A DNA stretch of 39,709 nt from Flavobacterium caeni (GCF_900101895.1 NZ_FMVF01000019.1:1-39709), one strand, 5' to 3'. Positions 1-7,984 are shown, numbered from the stretch's first letter. The notes: generated from the letters alone by a model not told the origin. Numbers and translations are program-made.

Positions 1-98
1 GTGGGTTGAACGTTCGGTTTTCACGAACAAAGTCTTATCTTGGCAGAGAGTACTCAGCCCGCTTTTCCGCTCCTGCGTAACTGCGCGAAACGTTATGC
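1..98 (+). repeat. attC-like cassette repeat 1 (left part outside window)
   Basis: This is the right-hand portion of the repeat that also occurs at 751, 37738, 38426 and 39221. It shares the conserved core with GAACGTT, GGTTTTCACGAA, CTTATCTTGGCAGAG and ACTCAG, and ends in CGTTATGC. It is nearly identical to the repeat at 38426-38560. By analogy with integron attC sites, the recombination point would be between G92 and T93. It closes a cassette whose gene lies outside the window. Confidence 0.6.
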
Positions 99-183
99 TC
101 GCGCCCTGCCTTCCACATACCACAGCATCCGTCAACTATCATGATTCGAAAAGGATCTACCCCAGCAAACAAAATATAGAAAC

Positions 184-744
184 ATGACACATTCAAACTT
201 ATTTCTTACGTTGTTATCAATTATTTTATGCGATATTGCTCTTGCTCAAAAAAACAGGTTTCCCGATATTCCTGCAGAAAAGATGGGTATTTTGGTCGGA
301 ACAGTTGCAATAAAAAATAAAAGAACTATTGCTTCAAAGCATTATTTTCTATTTGCTAACGATAGTATTAAAACGTATCTTGACAAAAAAGTTCGTGAAC
401 CTACAATATGGAAAGCTAATCTAACTCAATATAAGTATAGTCTACAGGCGGATGACTTCCTCTGGAAAAAAGACAAGACTTGGTATTACTCATTTAAGAT
501 TATGATTCCAGCAGGGGTTTACACATTTTACGAGCTAGAAATATTTCAAAACACAGGCTACATGCAGTCGACAATCAAGGCACCAATTCAAGATTATAAT
601 ATTGTATTCGAAGTAAAACCTGGCCAAATAAATTATTTGGGAGAACTTAATCTGGAAATGAAAACTTGGAATATATATTTAGAAAATGAGTACGAAAGAG
701 ATAAAGTAAAACTTAATAAGGAATACAAATTAAATCTAGAATAG
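184..744 (+). CDS. Cassette-borne exported protein, unknown function
   Basis: A 186-residue protein begins with a clear Sec signal peptide: a short polar start, a hydrophobic run over about residues 5-20, and a cleavage site near ALAQ. It is therefore probably periplasmic or outer-membrane associated. The mature part is rich in Lys, Tyr and Asn and shows no motif I recognise. The DNA is strongly AT-rich, like the other cassette genes and unlike the prophage. It stands alone between two attC-like repeats. About 90 bases separate the repeat end from the ATG, longer than in the neighbouring cassettes. I assign no function. Confidence 0.75.
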   Translation: MTHSNLFLTLLSIILCDIALAQKNRFPDIPAEKMGILVGTVAIKNKRTIASKHYFLFANDSIKTYLDKKVREPTIWKANLTQYKYSLQADDFLWKKDKTWYYSFKIMIPAGVYTFYELEIFQNTGYMQSTIKAPIQDYNIVFEVKPGQINYLGELNLEMKTWNIYLENEYERDKVKLNKEYKLNLE

Positions 745-750
745 TGTCTG

Positions 751-887
751 CTGGTAACCGCGCATTTACTCAAAGCGCTGGTTTTCGGTGATTTGAACGT
801 TTGGTTTTCACGAATAAAGTTCTATCTTCGGCAGAGCGAACTCAGTCCGCTGGCTTCGCGTTTGCGCAAATGCACCTAACGTTAACT
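751..887 (+). repeat. attC-like cassette repeat 2
   Basis: The repeat begins CTGGTAACCGC just after the preceding gene, contains the family core (GAACGTT, GGTTTTCACGAA, TCTATCTTCGGCAGAG, ACTCAGTCCGC), and ends CCTAACGTTAACTG. The putative exchange point is after G881. Unlike three other cassettes here, its first bases (CTGGTAA) do not complement the start of the cassette it closes (TTATGC at 93-98). This suggests that the 184-744 cassette is a hybrid or has lost a segment. Confidence 0.65.
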
Positions 888-898
888 GCAATTACTTC

Positions 899-1168
899 AT
901 GAAAAAGGGAACAAGAATTACATACAGAGGCAAACTTTACAATGAAGATGGAGATCGACCGGTAAATTTCGGGAAAAAGCCAAGTATCGAATCCGATGAG
1001 GATTTCAAAAATGCAATGGAGGATGACGAAATGCAATTCATGTTTATGGATGATGAGAGAATTTTTGGTATAAATAAACTGAAGTTTGATAGCAAAAACT
1101 TCCTTCTTTTAGAGCCTAATCCGGTAACTTTTTATTTTGCTCTTGCGCACGATTCACTATATTTATAG
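899..1168 (+). pseudogene. Cassette gene interrupted by the prophage (5' part)
   Basis: The ORF starts 18 bases after the attC-like exchange point, as expected of a cassette gene, and encodes an acidic small protein of unknown family. Residues 1-80 (to about 1138) are host sequence. The last residues as read in place (ALAHDSLYL) are probably encoded by the phage end. If the flanks are rejoined through the 10-mer shared by 1130-1139 and 37133-37142, the frame continues as DLNRL and stops at 37157-37159, giving 85 residues. The insertion therefore removed only the last five or six residues, and the truncated protein may still fold. Confidence 0.6.
1130..1139 (+). repeat. Candidate target-site duplication, left copy
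   Basis: TTTTATTTTG here is repeated at 37133-37142. The true duplication may be shorter; Mu makes 5 bp, and the extra identity could come from the U-tract of the methyltransferase terminator. The exact phage terminus is unresolved, because no TG...CA pair fits cleanly at both junctions. Confidence 0.45.
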
Positions 1169-1280
1169 GCATTAAAACAAAAAGTAATAAAGTATAGAAA
1201 AGCAAAAAGCCCGAAAAGCCCAATAAAATCAAGGTTTTAAACGTTTTTTGCCCTATTATAGAATCCAAAACAAAACGTAA

Positions 1281-1333
1281 TTAATTTACCTTTAATTGGC
1301 GTTTAATTACCGCGCATTTTACCGTTAATTACC
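1281..1333 (+). promoter_or_regulatory. Phased TTAATTACC motifs, candidate transposase end-binding sites
   Basis: TTAATTTACC (1281-1290), TTTAATTACC (1302-1311) and GTTAATTACC (1324-1333) start 21 and 22 bases apart, that is, two helical turns. They lie about 150-200 bp from the inferred left end. MuA end sites in Mu are about 22 bp long, so the spacing is suggestive. No matching cluster was seen at the right end. Confidence 0.3.
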
Positions 1334-1410
1334 AATAGCGCCGTTTATATACTTCTTATCTGCCCAAATATACGAATATGTACTGATAACGGCGCAAATC
1401 GCATTAAATA

Positions 1411-1434
1411 GCCTCACATTTGGAGGCTTTTTTT
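1411..1434 (+). terminator. Rho-independent terminator, left end
   Basis: GCCTC-ACATTTG-GAGGC is followed by seven T. It would stop transcription entering the prophage from the cassette array, or end a short left-end transcript. Confidence 0.6.
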
Positions 1435-1481
1435 ATATCAGTTTCTTGCACTTTGGAAAAATGCGTAAAATGTATTGGGTG

Positions 1482-1517
1482 GACATTTGCATAGACATTT
1501 GGATTGACACTTTCAAT
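1482..1517 (+). repeat. Three imperfect 12-bp tandem repeats
   Basis: GACATTTGCATA, GACATTTGGATT and GACACTTTCAAT lie head to tail just before the operator-like site. They are a possible protein-binding array at the phage left end. Confidence 0.35.
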
Positions 1518-1523
1518 TAAAAA

Positions 1524-1550
1524 TACTTCACAAAATGAAGTTTTACTTCA
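1524..1550. promoter_or_regulatory. Distal repressor operator (candidate)
   Basis: TACTTCA-CAAAA-TGAAGTT is followed directly by another TTACTTCA. It is the same half-site and 5-bp spacer as in the two palindromes at 2484-2532 on the other side of the repressor gene. A second operator beyond the repressor gene would allow looping or repression of a left-end function. Confidence 0.5.
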
Positions 1551-1693
1551 CGCAAAAAATGGTATTTCAGCATAAATTTTGCAAACTCGTGGCACTTATT
1601 TGCAGCATTTATATATAATAAAAAGCGGATTAGACCAGCAAAACCAACACTTCGCGCGGATTTTAAAGGTGGAATAGGTAAAAAAAAACGATA

Positions 1694-2452
1694 TTAGAAC
1701 GATCTTTTGATCACTTTCCATATTTCTAAAACATCGTTCAGGTTGATTGTGAAGTCAGGATGCTGCGGAAGGCCGCTTCGAGAACTGCAAACAATATCGC
1801 CGGTCAATTTGTCGAAACTCTTGATGTCTTTGAACACGACGGTTTCGCGATGGACAATCACCCAGCCGTAAATACTTTCGCGGAACCCGTCTTTCCAATG
1901 ATGGCGCTGTAATTCGCGCCCTAACATATCGGCGCGATCGGGCGTATCATTAATACCGCCGCCGTTCATCGAATCCCCTTCGGTTTCGATTGTCATATAA
2001 CGCCCGCGCGGGTTATGATCCACAACCCACGACACATCTTCCAACTCTTCGTAAAAGCTAACGTTCCGAAACTCACTTAAATAAGAGGCAAACGCGCGTA
2101 TTGGAAGCTTTTTTGTCCATAATCGATACTTGCCGTTGGCTAATTCCTCTGTGACATTACCGGCCTTGTTTGGCATTTGCTCCGCTGCCTCATTGACCAT
2201 CATATTTTGAACTTCATCGTCCGGAAAAATCTCAAACTCACCTTCGCCATATTCTAACCACCGATCCGGTACGCGCAGAAATGCCGCAATACTTTTTATA
2301 ATAATGCTCTTTGGCCTGAAGTCCTTGTCCTCTGGCTTTCTATACTTCGATATGGTTGACTGCGCCAGCTGAAGTTGTTGGCTCATCTTGTAAGCTGTTT
2401 TGCCGGTTTTATCCATCGCAAAATTCAGACGATCGGCGAAAGTTGTAATCAT
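1694..2452 (-). CDS. S24/LexA-type phage repressor
   Basis: A 252-residue protein has an N-terminal helix-turn-helix (about residues 5-65, with QLQLAQSTISKYR) and a C-terminal S24 peptidase-like domain. The likely catalytic pair is Ser161 in EGDSM and Lys208 in VVFKD. It is transcribed away from the transposase operon, like the Mu c repressor, with operator palindromes in the intergenic region. The peptidase domain suggests RecA-stimulated self-cleavage and SOS induction, unlike Mu c itself. I did not identify a typical Ala-Gly or Cys-Gly cleavage site, so self-cleavage is inferred. Confidence 0.85.
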   Translation of the reverse strand: MITTFADRLNFAMDKTGKTAYKMSQQLQLAQSTISKYRKPEDKDFRPKSIIIKSIAAFLRVPDRWLEYGEGEFEIFPDDEVQNMMVNEAAEQMPNKAGNVTEELANGKYRLWTKKLPIRAFASYLSEFRNVSFYEELEDVSWVVDHNPRGRYMTIETEGDSMNGGGINDTPDRADMLGRELQRHHWKDGFRESIYGWVIVHRETVVFKDIKSFDKLTGDIVCSSRSGLPQHPDFTINLNDVLEIWKVIKRSF

Positions 2453-2483
2453 TTACTGCTCAAATCTGTTAAAATTCATTTTA

Positions 2484-2538
2484 TGAAGTAAAAAATACTT
2501 CATTTTATTTTTTTACTTCACAATATGAAGTATATTTG
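2484..2538 (+). promoter_or_regulatory. Early promoter with paired repressor operators
   Basis: Two 7-5-7 palindromes are present: TGAAGTA-AAAAA-TACTTCA (2484-2502) and TACTTCA-CAATA-TGAAGTA (2514-2532). The second overlaps a Bacteroidota -7 element, TATATTTG (2531-2538). No good -33 TTG is present, so the promoter may be weak or depend on an activator. A protein bound at 2514-2532 would block the early operon directly. Confidence 0.7.
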
Positions 2539-2581
2539 TCCGGACAATAAGACAAACAAAAGTACAATAAATACAATACCT

Positions 2582-2764
2582 ATGACAAAAGAGGAAATAA
2601 AAAACAAAATGCAGACCGGCGACTACCTCACTTTAGCCAAGATGCTCAAGCTAGACAATCCTGATGCAGCCCGCAAACGCTTTATGCGAAATAAGGCCGA
2701 TGCAATCGCCGCGATGGAAACTATTGTCATGTCGCGTGAGCAAATTTTACCAATCGAGAAATAA
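2582..2764 (+). CDS. Small Ner-position protein, probable DNA-binding regulator
   Basis: A 60-residue helical, charged protein is the first gene of the early operon. The frame opens at 2525, but that ATG lies upstream of the -7 element, so the ATG at 2582 is preferred. The segment DYLTLAKMLKLDNPDAARKR resembles a helix-turn-helix in which the second helix recognises DNA. Its position between repressor and transposase is that of Mu Ner, which down-regulates early transcription. The sequence does not clearly belong to the Ner family, so the role rests on position. Confidence 0.6.
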   Translation: MTKEEIKNKMQTGDYLTLAKMLKLDNPDAARKRFMRNKADAIAAMETIVMSREQILPIEK

Positions 2765-2779
2765 ATAACCCCTATTTGT

Positions 2780-4822
2780 ATGCCCCACATTTGGCTAGAT
2801 CAAAAAGTTGCAGTTCAGGAGTTCGAGCTTGTTCCGCTTTTTTGGAATAAACTCTCGTCTCTGCAAAAGGAGCTCCAACGTTATAAAGAAAAACCGTTCG
2901 GGATTAAACGACTTCAATTGGGCGGTCGTGGTCGAAAGCTTCTCATTGATTTCGACACCTTGCCGAAAAACATACAGGAAGCGCTCGGCGATCCGCGCAA
3001 AGTTGATCATCCGCTTGAAACATTCTTCAAGTTTGATCCGGATGCGGTCCGATACTATTCAACTTTCAAAAGAGCGGGAAAAGACTACTTAGATCCAAAA
3101 GAGCAAGAGCGCTATATCGTTAATGCCAGCGTAATGAAAGCGGTGATCTTGTTAGAAGATGCCCGGACGCAGGAGCGCATTAGAATGGGCGGCTCCTTGC
3201 GAGGAATATCCGACACGCTGCTGGCCGATGTCATCAGTTTTCAAAATTCGCTAAAAGTACTTCACAAAAAAGAACACACTTTGCCGACTTCGGCGAGATT
3301 CAAACAGCTTTTAAAGGAGTTTAAAACCGGATCCGACAGTTACTATTGCTTGATCAAAGATCCGGACGGTATCAAAGCGCAAAATGCTCGAAAAGTTGAC
3401 GATAGTTTGGAAATGCTGCTTAACGCTATTTTCAGAAATCAGGTACACAAGCCAACGCCTACGGAAGTATCGCGTAATTATGACGCGTTTTTGAGCGGTT
3501 ACGCCCAAGTGTACAACGAGGACACCGGCGAGCTTTACGATCCGAAAGACTTTAAATCTTTGTCGCAGTCGACGATTATCAGCTACATCAACAAATGGGA
3601 AAACAAGATCGCAACGCACAAATCGAGAAGCGGCGATCGTCAACAGTACATGGGCGCGTTCAAACCGCATCATCAATTAGATCTGCCGGAGTTCGCCGGA
3701 TCGCTGCTTTCCATCGATGACCGCCAACCGCCATTTTGGTACGACAACAATAGGAACCGCGCTTGGTTCTATCTTGGAATTGATGTTGCGAGCCAATGCT
3801 TCACCGCCGTTGTTCACGGCAAATCCAAAGAAGGCATCATCGTCGATTTTTATCGACAGATCGTCAGAAACTACACCCAATGGGGAATTTGTTTGCCGTA
3901 TGAATTAGAGTGTGAAAGCTCGCTTAACAGCAGTTTCAAGGACACACTTTTAAGACCAGGCGCGATGTTCGACAACGTCAGAATTGAAGCCAACAACGCG
4001 AGAGGTAAATACATCGAACGAATGTTCGGAAAAGTGCGATACGATGTTGAAAAGGCAAATATCGGCTGGATCGCTCGACCAAAAGCGAAATCCGAGGCGA
4101 ATCAGGCCAGCTCAATTCCTACGCAGGTGATCGAATATGATACGTTGATCAACGACCGGCTTCGTGACCTCGAAAAATGGAATAACATGCCGCACCCGGC
4201 GCGTCCGGAGATGAGCCGCTTTGACTACTTCATGTCAATGCAGCACCAGCAATTGAAACCAACCAATTGGGAAGCGATACTGCCGGTGCTTGGTTACAAA
4301 ACAGAAACTTCTTGTCAGGTCGGATATGTGTCGCTTCAGGGATTGAAAAGAGCGATCGCAGAAAGCGGCCAGATCCTAACCGGCGAAGCGCTGATCACGA
4401 AAATGAAAATGATCGAAGGCCGCGAGCTCGATGTGTATTGGCTCGATGACAACGACGGCAACGTCATGAAAGCATTCGCGTATTTGCGCGGAACCAACAG
4501 GCTGATTTGTGAGATCATGGAAATGCCACGCTACAACCGCGCGACACTTGAACGCACCGAAAAAGACGAGGCCGCGAGGATTTTGCAAAGCGCATACGTC
4601 GCGTCGGTCGAAGCGTTCACACGCCAACAACAAAACCGGATCGAGAATATCAATATCATCGACAACACACCTAAAACCGTCAATTCAAATTTCAAATTTC
4701 CAACTGTTCGACGGTTTGAAGTTCGCGAGGAAACGCCGCACGTGTTCGATGATAAAGAGGAGGATCAATTTGAATACGAACCCACAACAAACAATAGCTG
4801 GAGAACACAATTTCTCCAATAA
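2780..4822 (+). CDS. MuA-like DDE transposase
   Basis: A 680-residue protein, about the length of MuA (663). The N-terminal third would hold end-binding helical domains, and the catalytic core spans about residues 300-425. First acidic residues: Asp313/Asp314 in LSIDDRQPPF, with a following GIDVAS strand. Last glutamate: Glu413 in ARGKYIERMFGK. Where a second Asp is expected the sequence reads LPYELECESSLN (Glu377/Glu379), so the triad appears to be D-E-E. The C-terminal domain, which recruits the MuB protein and ClpX in Mu, is present but divergent. It catalyses integration and replicative transposition of the phage. Confidence 0.9.
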   Translation: MPHIWLDQKVAVQEFELVPLFWNKLSSLQKELQRYKEKPFGIKRLQLGGRGRKLLIDFDTLPKNIQEALGDPRKVDHPLETFFKFDPDAVRYYSTFKRAGKDYLDPKEQERYIVNASVMKAVILLEDARTQERIRMGGSLRGISDTLLADVISFQNSLKVLHKKEHTLPTSARFKQLLKEFKTGSDSYYCLIKDPDGIKAQNARKVDDSLEMLLNAIFRNQVHKPTPTEVSRNYDAFLSGYAQVYNEDTGELYDPKDFKSLSQSTIISYINKWENKIATHKSRSGDRQQYMGAFKPHHQLDLPEFAGSLLSIDDRQPPFWYDNNRNRAWFYLGIDVASQCFTAVVHGKSKEGIIVDFYRQIVRNYTQWGICLPYELECESSLNSSFKDTLLRPGAMFDNVRIEANNARGKYIERMFGKVRYDVEKANIGWIARPKAKSEANQASSIPTQVIEYDTLINDRLRDLEKWNNMPHPARPEMSRFDYFMSMQHQQLKPTNWEAILPVLGYKTETSCQVGYVSLQGLKRAIAESGQILTGEALITKMKMIEGRELDVYWLDDNDGNVMKAFAYLRGTNRLICEIMEMPRYNRATLERTEKDEAARILQSAYVASVEAFTRQQQNRIENINIIDNTPKTVNSNFKFPTVRRFEVREETPHVFDDKEEDQFEYEPTTNNSWRTQFLQ

Positions 4823-4842
4823 CCCAAACAACAAATACCACT

Positions 4843-5721
4843 ATGGAATTGACAACAGAATTTAAGCAAAAAGTAAGAACGGCGGTTTTGGCCGCACGTG
4901 CAAATTATGAGGGCGCAGATGATGCCTTCGCGAAAACAATCGGATTGAATGCGTCGGTGTTTTCGCGGTTCAAAAGCGGCGAGCTCGATCGCATTATTTC
5001 AGATTCCAAATACATGGAAATCGCCCGTAAGTATCAGGTCACGCTGAAAGATGACAATTGGCGGGTGGTTCGCACCCACGTGTACGAGCAACTCGAGGAC
5101 AGTTTAACATTTTGCAAACAGTTTTCAAAATCGATGATTTTCGTCGACGAATGCGACATCGGTAAAACCTTCTGCACCAAGCACATTTTAAAATCGATGA
5201 AAAATGCCTTCTACATCGACTGCTCCCAATTTAAAACCCGGCAAAAGTTTATCCGGGGCTTGGCTAAAGTCGTCGGTGTCGACAACAACGGAAAGTTTGT
5301 CGACGTGAAAGATAATCTGAAATGGGCGCTCAATAACATCGTCGAGCCGCTGGTGGTTTTAGACGAGGCCGGTGATCTAGATTACACAGCGTTTTTGGAC
5401 ATCAAAGAATTATGGAACGCGACCGAGAACGGCTGCGCTTGGTACATGATCGGCGCGGACGGATTACAGACAAAGCTCGACAACGGTTTTAAAAACAAGA
5501 AGGTCGGCTTCGCCGAAATCATCAGCCGCTTTTCAGATAAGATTATCAAGATCGTGCCGACCGGCAAAGACGACCGCACCGCCTTCTTTTCCGAGTTGAT
5601 CAGGAATGTTGCCGATGCAAATACGCCGCACAAGGAAAAAGTGCCGCAGCTGGTTCGACAATGCGTAAACAACGGCAGGAAGCTCCGACACCTGAACACT
5701 CTAATCAAAATGGCAGAGTAA
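4843..5721 (+). CDS. MuB-like AAA+ target-DNA activator
   Basis: A 292-residue ATPase directly follows the transposase. Residues about 5-50 form a helix-turn-helix-like N-terminus (FAKTIGLNASVFSRFK), as in MuB. The P-loop is degenerate: DECDIGKTF (Gly107-Lys108-Thr109) keeps GKT but lacks the usual leading glycines. Walker B is VVLDEAGDL (Asp174-Glu175). In Mu, MuB coats target DNA and delivers it to the transpososome. Whether this version hydrolyses ATP normally is open because of the P-loop. Confidence 0.8.
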   Translation: MELTTEFKQKVRTAVLAARANYEGADDAFAKTIGLNASVFSRFKSGELDRIISDSKYMEIARKYQVTLKDDNWRVVRTHVYEQLEDSLTFCKQFSKSMIFVDECDIGKTFCTKHILKSMKNAFYIDCSQFKTRQKFIRGLAKVVGVDNNGKFVDVKDNLKWALNNIVEPLVVLDEAGDLDYTAFLDIKELWNATENGCAWYMIGADGLQTKLDNGFKNKKVGFAEIISRFSDKIIKIVPTGKDDRTAFFSELIRNVADANTPHKEKVPQLVRQCVNNGRKLRHLNTLIKMAE

Positions 5722-5723
5722 AA

Positions 5724-6353
5724 ATGGCAAGAGGAATTTCCGTAAAAACGCTGTTAGGAAAAAAGCATGAGACGTTCACGCTTGACGGGATTTTAGGGGA
5801 AGTTTTAGGAGAACAGGAAAGCAGCGGCATTTGGGTTCTGTATGGAAATGAGAAAAACGGCAAAACCACGCTTGCGCTGATGATCGCCGAAGCTCTTACA
5901 CAATTTGGAAGTGTCAGTTACATATCCGGTGAGGAAGGTACCGGTTTCTCGTTCCAGCAAAACGTAAAGCGGTCGAAGATTGACCTGAAACAAACAAAAA
6001 TCAAGTTCTATGATTATTTGGAGATTCCTGAAATCGAAGCGATGCTTTCAAAAAGGCAAGCCTCTCGAATAGTAGTAATTGACAATGCGACTTCTTACGT
6101 CGACGATCTTAAAAGCGCTGTACTGCGCAAGCTTAAAATGAAATTTCCAAAAGTGCTATTCATCATTATGGCGCACGAGGAAAAAAATGAACCAACCACA
6201 GCAATGGCAAAGCTCGCAAAAAAGCTTTGTAATGTGTACATCAGAGTTGTCGGTTTAACTGCATTCGTCGGAGGGCGTTGCAAGGGTGGAACGATCATTA
6301 TCGATGATCAAAAAGCAATGCTGTATCACGGCAGCGAAATTACAAAACAATGA
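5724..6353 (+). CDS. RecA-like NTPase
   Basis: A 209-residue protein has Walker A YGNEKNGKTTL (residues 40-50) and Walker B RIVVID (Asp120), followed by a late basic segment. The core resembles RadA/Sak4-like phage recombination ATPases or AAA_24 proteins. The ATG at 5724 lies 3 bases after the previous stop and is preferred to an upstream in-frame ATG at 5661 inside the MuB-like gene. The operon position suggests a DNA replication or recombination role during transposition; the substrate is unknown. Confidence 0.65.
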   Translation: MARGISVKTLLGKKHETFTLDGILGEVLGEQESSGIWVLYGNEKNGKTTLALMIAEALTQFGSVSYISGEEGTGFSFQQNVKRSKIDLKQTKIKFYDYLEIPEIEAMLSKRQASRIVVIDNATSYVDDLKSAVLRKLKMKFPKVLFIIMAHEEKNEPTTAMAKLAKKLCNVYIRVVGLTAFVGGRCKGGTIIIDDQKAMLYHGSEITKQ

Positions 6354-6709
6354 AAAATACAGTAATCAAATTTCTCGAAATTTCACCGGAAACCTATGAT
6401 GACCGGCTATTTCAAACGTGGTTCAATTGGTGTCAAAAACACGCAATTTCCGATAACAATTTGCAGGAACTTCTTGCCAACGCGCAATTGAACAAATGGT
6501 TCATGAAGCAACACGCGACGCTCGAAAAGCTATTCGTCCAAAAATACGCTGCGAAGTTGAATCCTTTGTCAAATCCCGATCGCAATCTTTTCAATTATCA
6601 GGAATGCGTTGCAAAGATCTTCACACATTTTCCACAGGCAATCATGAACGGATTGCACCATACAACTGAATTTCCGCTAAAAATCACCGAGGAAATTTAT
6701 GCGAACTAG
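6350..6709 (+). CDS. Unknown early phage protein
   Basis: A 119-residue mostly helical protein overlaps the preceding stop by four bases (ATGA), so it is translationally coupled to the RecA-like gene. It is rich in aromatic residues (FQTWFNWCQ, FTHF). No membrane segment or catalytic motif is visible. Confidence 0.6.
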   Translation: MKNTVIKFLEISPETYDDRLFQTWFNWCQKHAISDNNLQELLANAQLNKWFMKQHATLEKLFVQKYAAKLNPLSNPDRNLFNYQECVAKIFTHFPQAIMNGLHHTTEFPLKITEEIYAN

Positions 6710-6736
6710 AATAAACATCAAACATTTTATAACCCC

Positions 6737-7105
6737 ATGAACGATAAACAAAAATTGCTAAAGGAACTTGGAACTCTTGACCAAGTTGTCGACCGGCTCG
6801 AAGCGCTGGACTTAATCATCTCATTTTTATTTCAAGAGATAGAAGTAACCGTGTTAGGCGAGAAAGTATGGCGCAAGCGCGACATCCTTACAGACGGCGA
6901 GAAGATCTGCGTAAATCAGGAGCGCGCATCGCTCCGCGAATACCGCGATTTCCTTTTGGGCTTGATCAACGAATCAGATGTCAGAGTTTACAAAGTTCCC
7001 GACACGATCGAAAAGAAGCTCAAAGAGTGCGAGAACCTGATCCACGAGCTCAAGTACAAAAGACGAATTAACGACATCGAAATCATTGATCCTAAAATCC
7101 TTTAG
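6737..7105 (+). CDS. Unknown early phage protein, helical
   Basis: A 122-residue protein with heptad-like charged helices at both ends (about residues 5-35 and 90-115) that could form a coiled coil. It begins 27 bases after the previous gene in the same early operon. No family recognised. Confidence 0.6.
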   Translation: MNDKQKLLKELGTLDQVVDRLEALDLIISFLFQEIEVTVLGEKVWRKRDILTDGEKICVNQERASLREYRDFLLGLINESDVRVYKVPDTIEKKLKECENLIHELKYKRRINDIEIIDPKIL

Positions 7106-7107
7106 CC

Positions 7108-7353
7108 ATGAACATCATCCAATTTCAAAGTTACCAGCTGGCCGTCTTTCAAGTCGAAGGCGGTCTGCACATCACAATCATTCCGCAAATCGCAACGACA
7201 GCGGAATATGTCACCAACGACTCGATTTTAAAAGAGAAGCTCGTGTCGCTTTTCAAAGATTGTCGTGACGCGCTACCGCTTCACAGATCAATCCGCGAAG
7301 TTGCCTCGGCCTTCGATCAAAATCAAACAATTTTTATCGCAATCGTAAAGTAA
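7108..7353 (+). CDS. Small unknown early protein
   Basis: An 81-residue protein separated by two bases from the preceding stop, so in the same transcript. The N-terminal half predicts beta strands (FQVEGGLHITIIPQI) and the rest a helix. No recognised motif. A longer shadow frame at 7086 was rejected because it overlaps the previous gene. Confidence 0.55.
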   Translation: MNIIQFQSYQLAVFQVEGGLHITIIPQIATTAEYVTNDSILKEKLVSLFKDCRDALPLHRSIREVASAFDQNQTIFIAIVK

Positions 7354-7359
7354 AAAACA

Positions 7360-7983
7360 ATGAAAATTACACACACATCAAAAGATCAAACGTGGATCAA
7401 CGAAACAAGCACCCACATTCCATTTAATCGCACTACTCCGGTTGAGAGATTACACGAAAAACACTCTTCGCGCCTTCTAAAAGAAGCCGTAAAGCTCAAT
7501 AAAGGACTTTCTGACTTTAAAGCTTTGATTCGGGATTTATCAAACGAGGCATACGAGGCATTTATGGCATCTGTGAAAGTTCAGAAACCAGCAAAAGGAA
7601 ATTTTACATGGTACAACTTCAACCGGACAATCAAAATTGAAGTATCAATTTCTGAACCGATCAAATTTGATGAAATGACGATCGCAGCAGCAAAAGTAAA
7701 ACTCGACGAATTCCTGAACCTGAATATCGAGAGTAAGAATGCATTTGCGAAAGATATGGCTAAAGCGGCATTTTCAACCCAAAGGAGCGGTCAGCTAGAT
7801 GTAAAGAAAGTTCTCGATTTGATCAGATACAAAGATCAAGTAAATGACCCGCTATTTTCTGAATCTGTGGAGTTGATTCAAAAAGCGATTCGTCGCCCGG
7901 AAAGCAAAACGTATTTCCGCATTTGGCTGAAAGACGAAACCGGAAAATACAACAACATCGATTTGAATCTTTCAAGTATTTAA
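7360..7983 (+). CDS. DUF3164-family phage protein
   Basis: A 207-residue protein. The pattern GNFTWYNFNRTIKIEV, then FDEMTIAAAKVKLDEFL, an AF.TQRSGQLDVKKVLDLIRYK block and a terminal YNNIDLNLSSI matches the DUF3164 family. That family is typical of the early region of Mu-like phages. Its molecular role is not established. The gene sits in the middle of the early operon. Confidence 0.75.
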   Translation: MKITHTSKDQTWINETSTHIPFNRTTPVERLHEKHSSRLLKEAVKLNKGLSDFKALIRDLSNEAYEAFMASVKVQKPAKGNFTWYNFNRTIKIEVSISEPIKFDEMTIAAAKVKLDEFLNLNIESKNAFAKDMAKAAFSTQRSGQLDVKKVLDLIRYKDQVNDPLFSESVELIQKAIRRPESKTYFRIWLKDETGKYNNIDLNLSSI

Positions 7984-7984
7984 A

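Larger units (their letters stand above)
1169..1693. other. Phage left-end non-coding region
   Basis: No credible gene is present in about 525 bases. The region contains three phased copies of a TTAATTACC-type motif (1281-1333), a rho-independent terminator (1411-1434), three imperfect 12-bp tandem repeats (1482-1517) and a TACTTCA/TGAAGT operator-like palindrome (1524-1550). In Mu the equivalent region holds transposase-binding end sites; that role is inferred here from position. Confidence 0.6.

Noticed and set aside
1447..1480. TGCAC or TGTATTG as the phage left terminus (TGTATTG also begins Mu)
   Set aside because: No matching right end or target duplication was found, and the junction near 1130-1139 is better supported by the interrupted gene.
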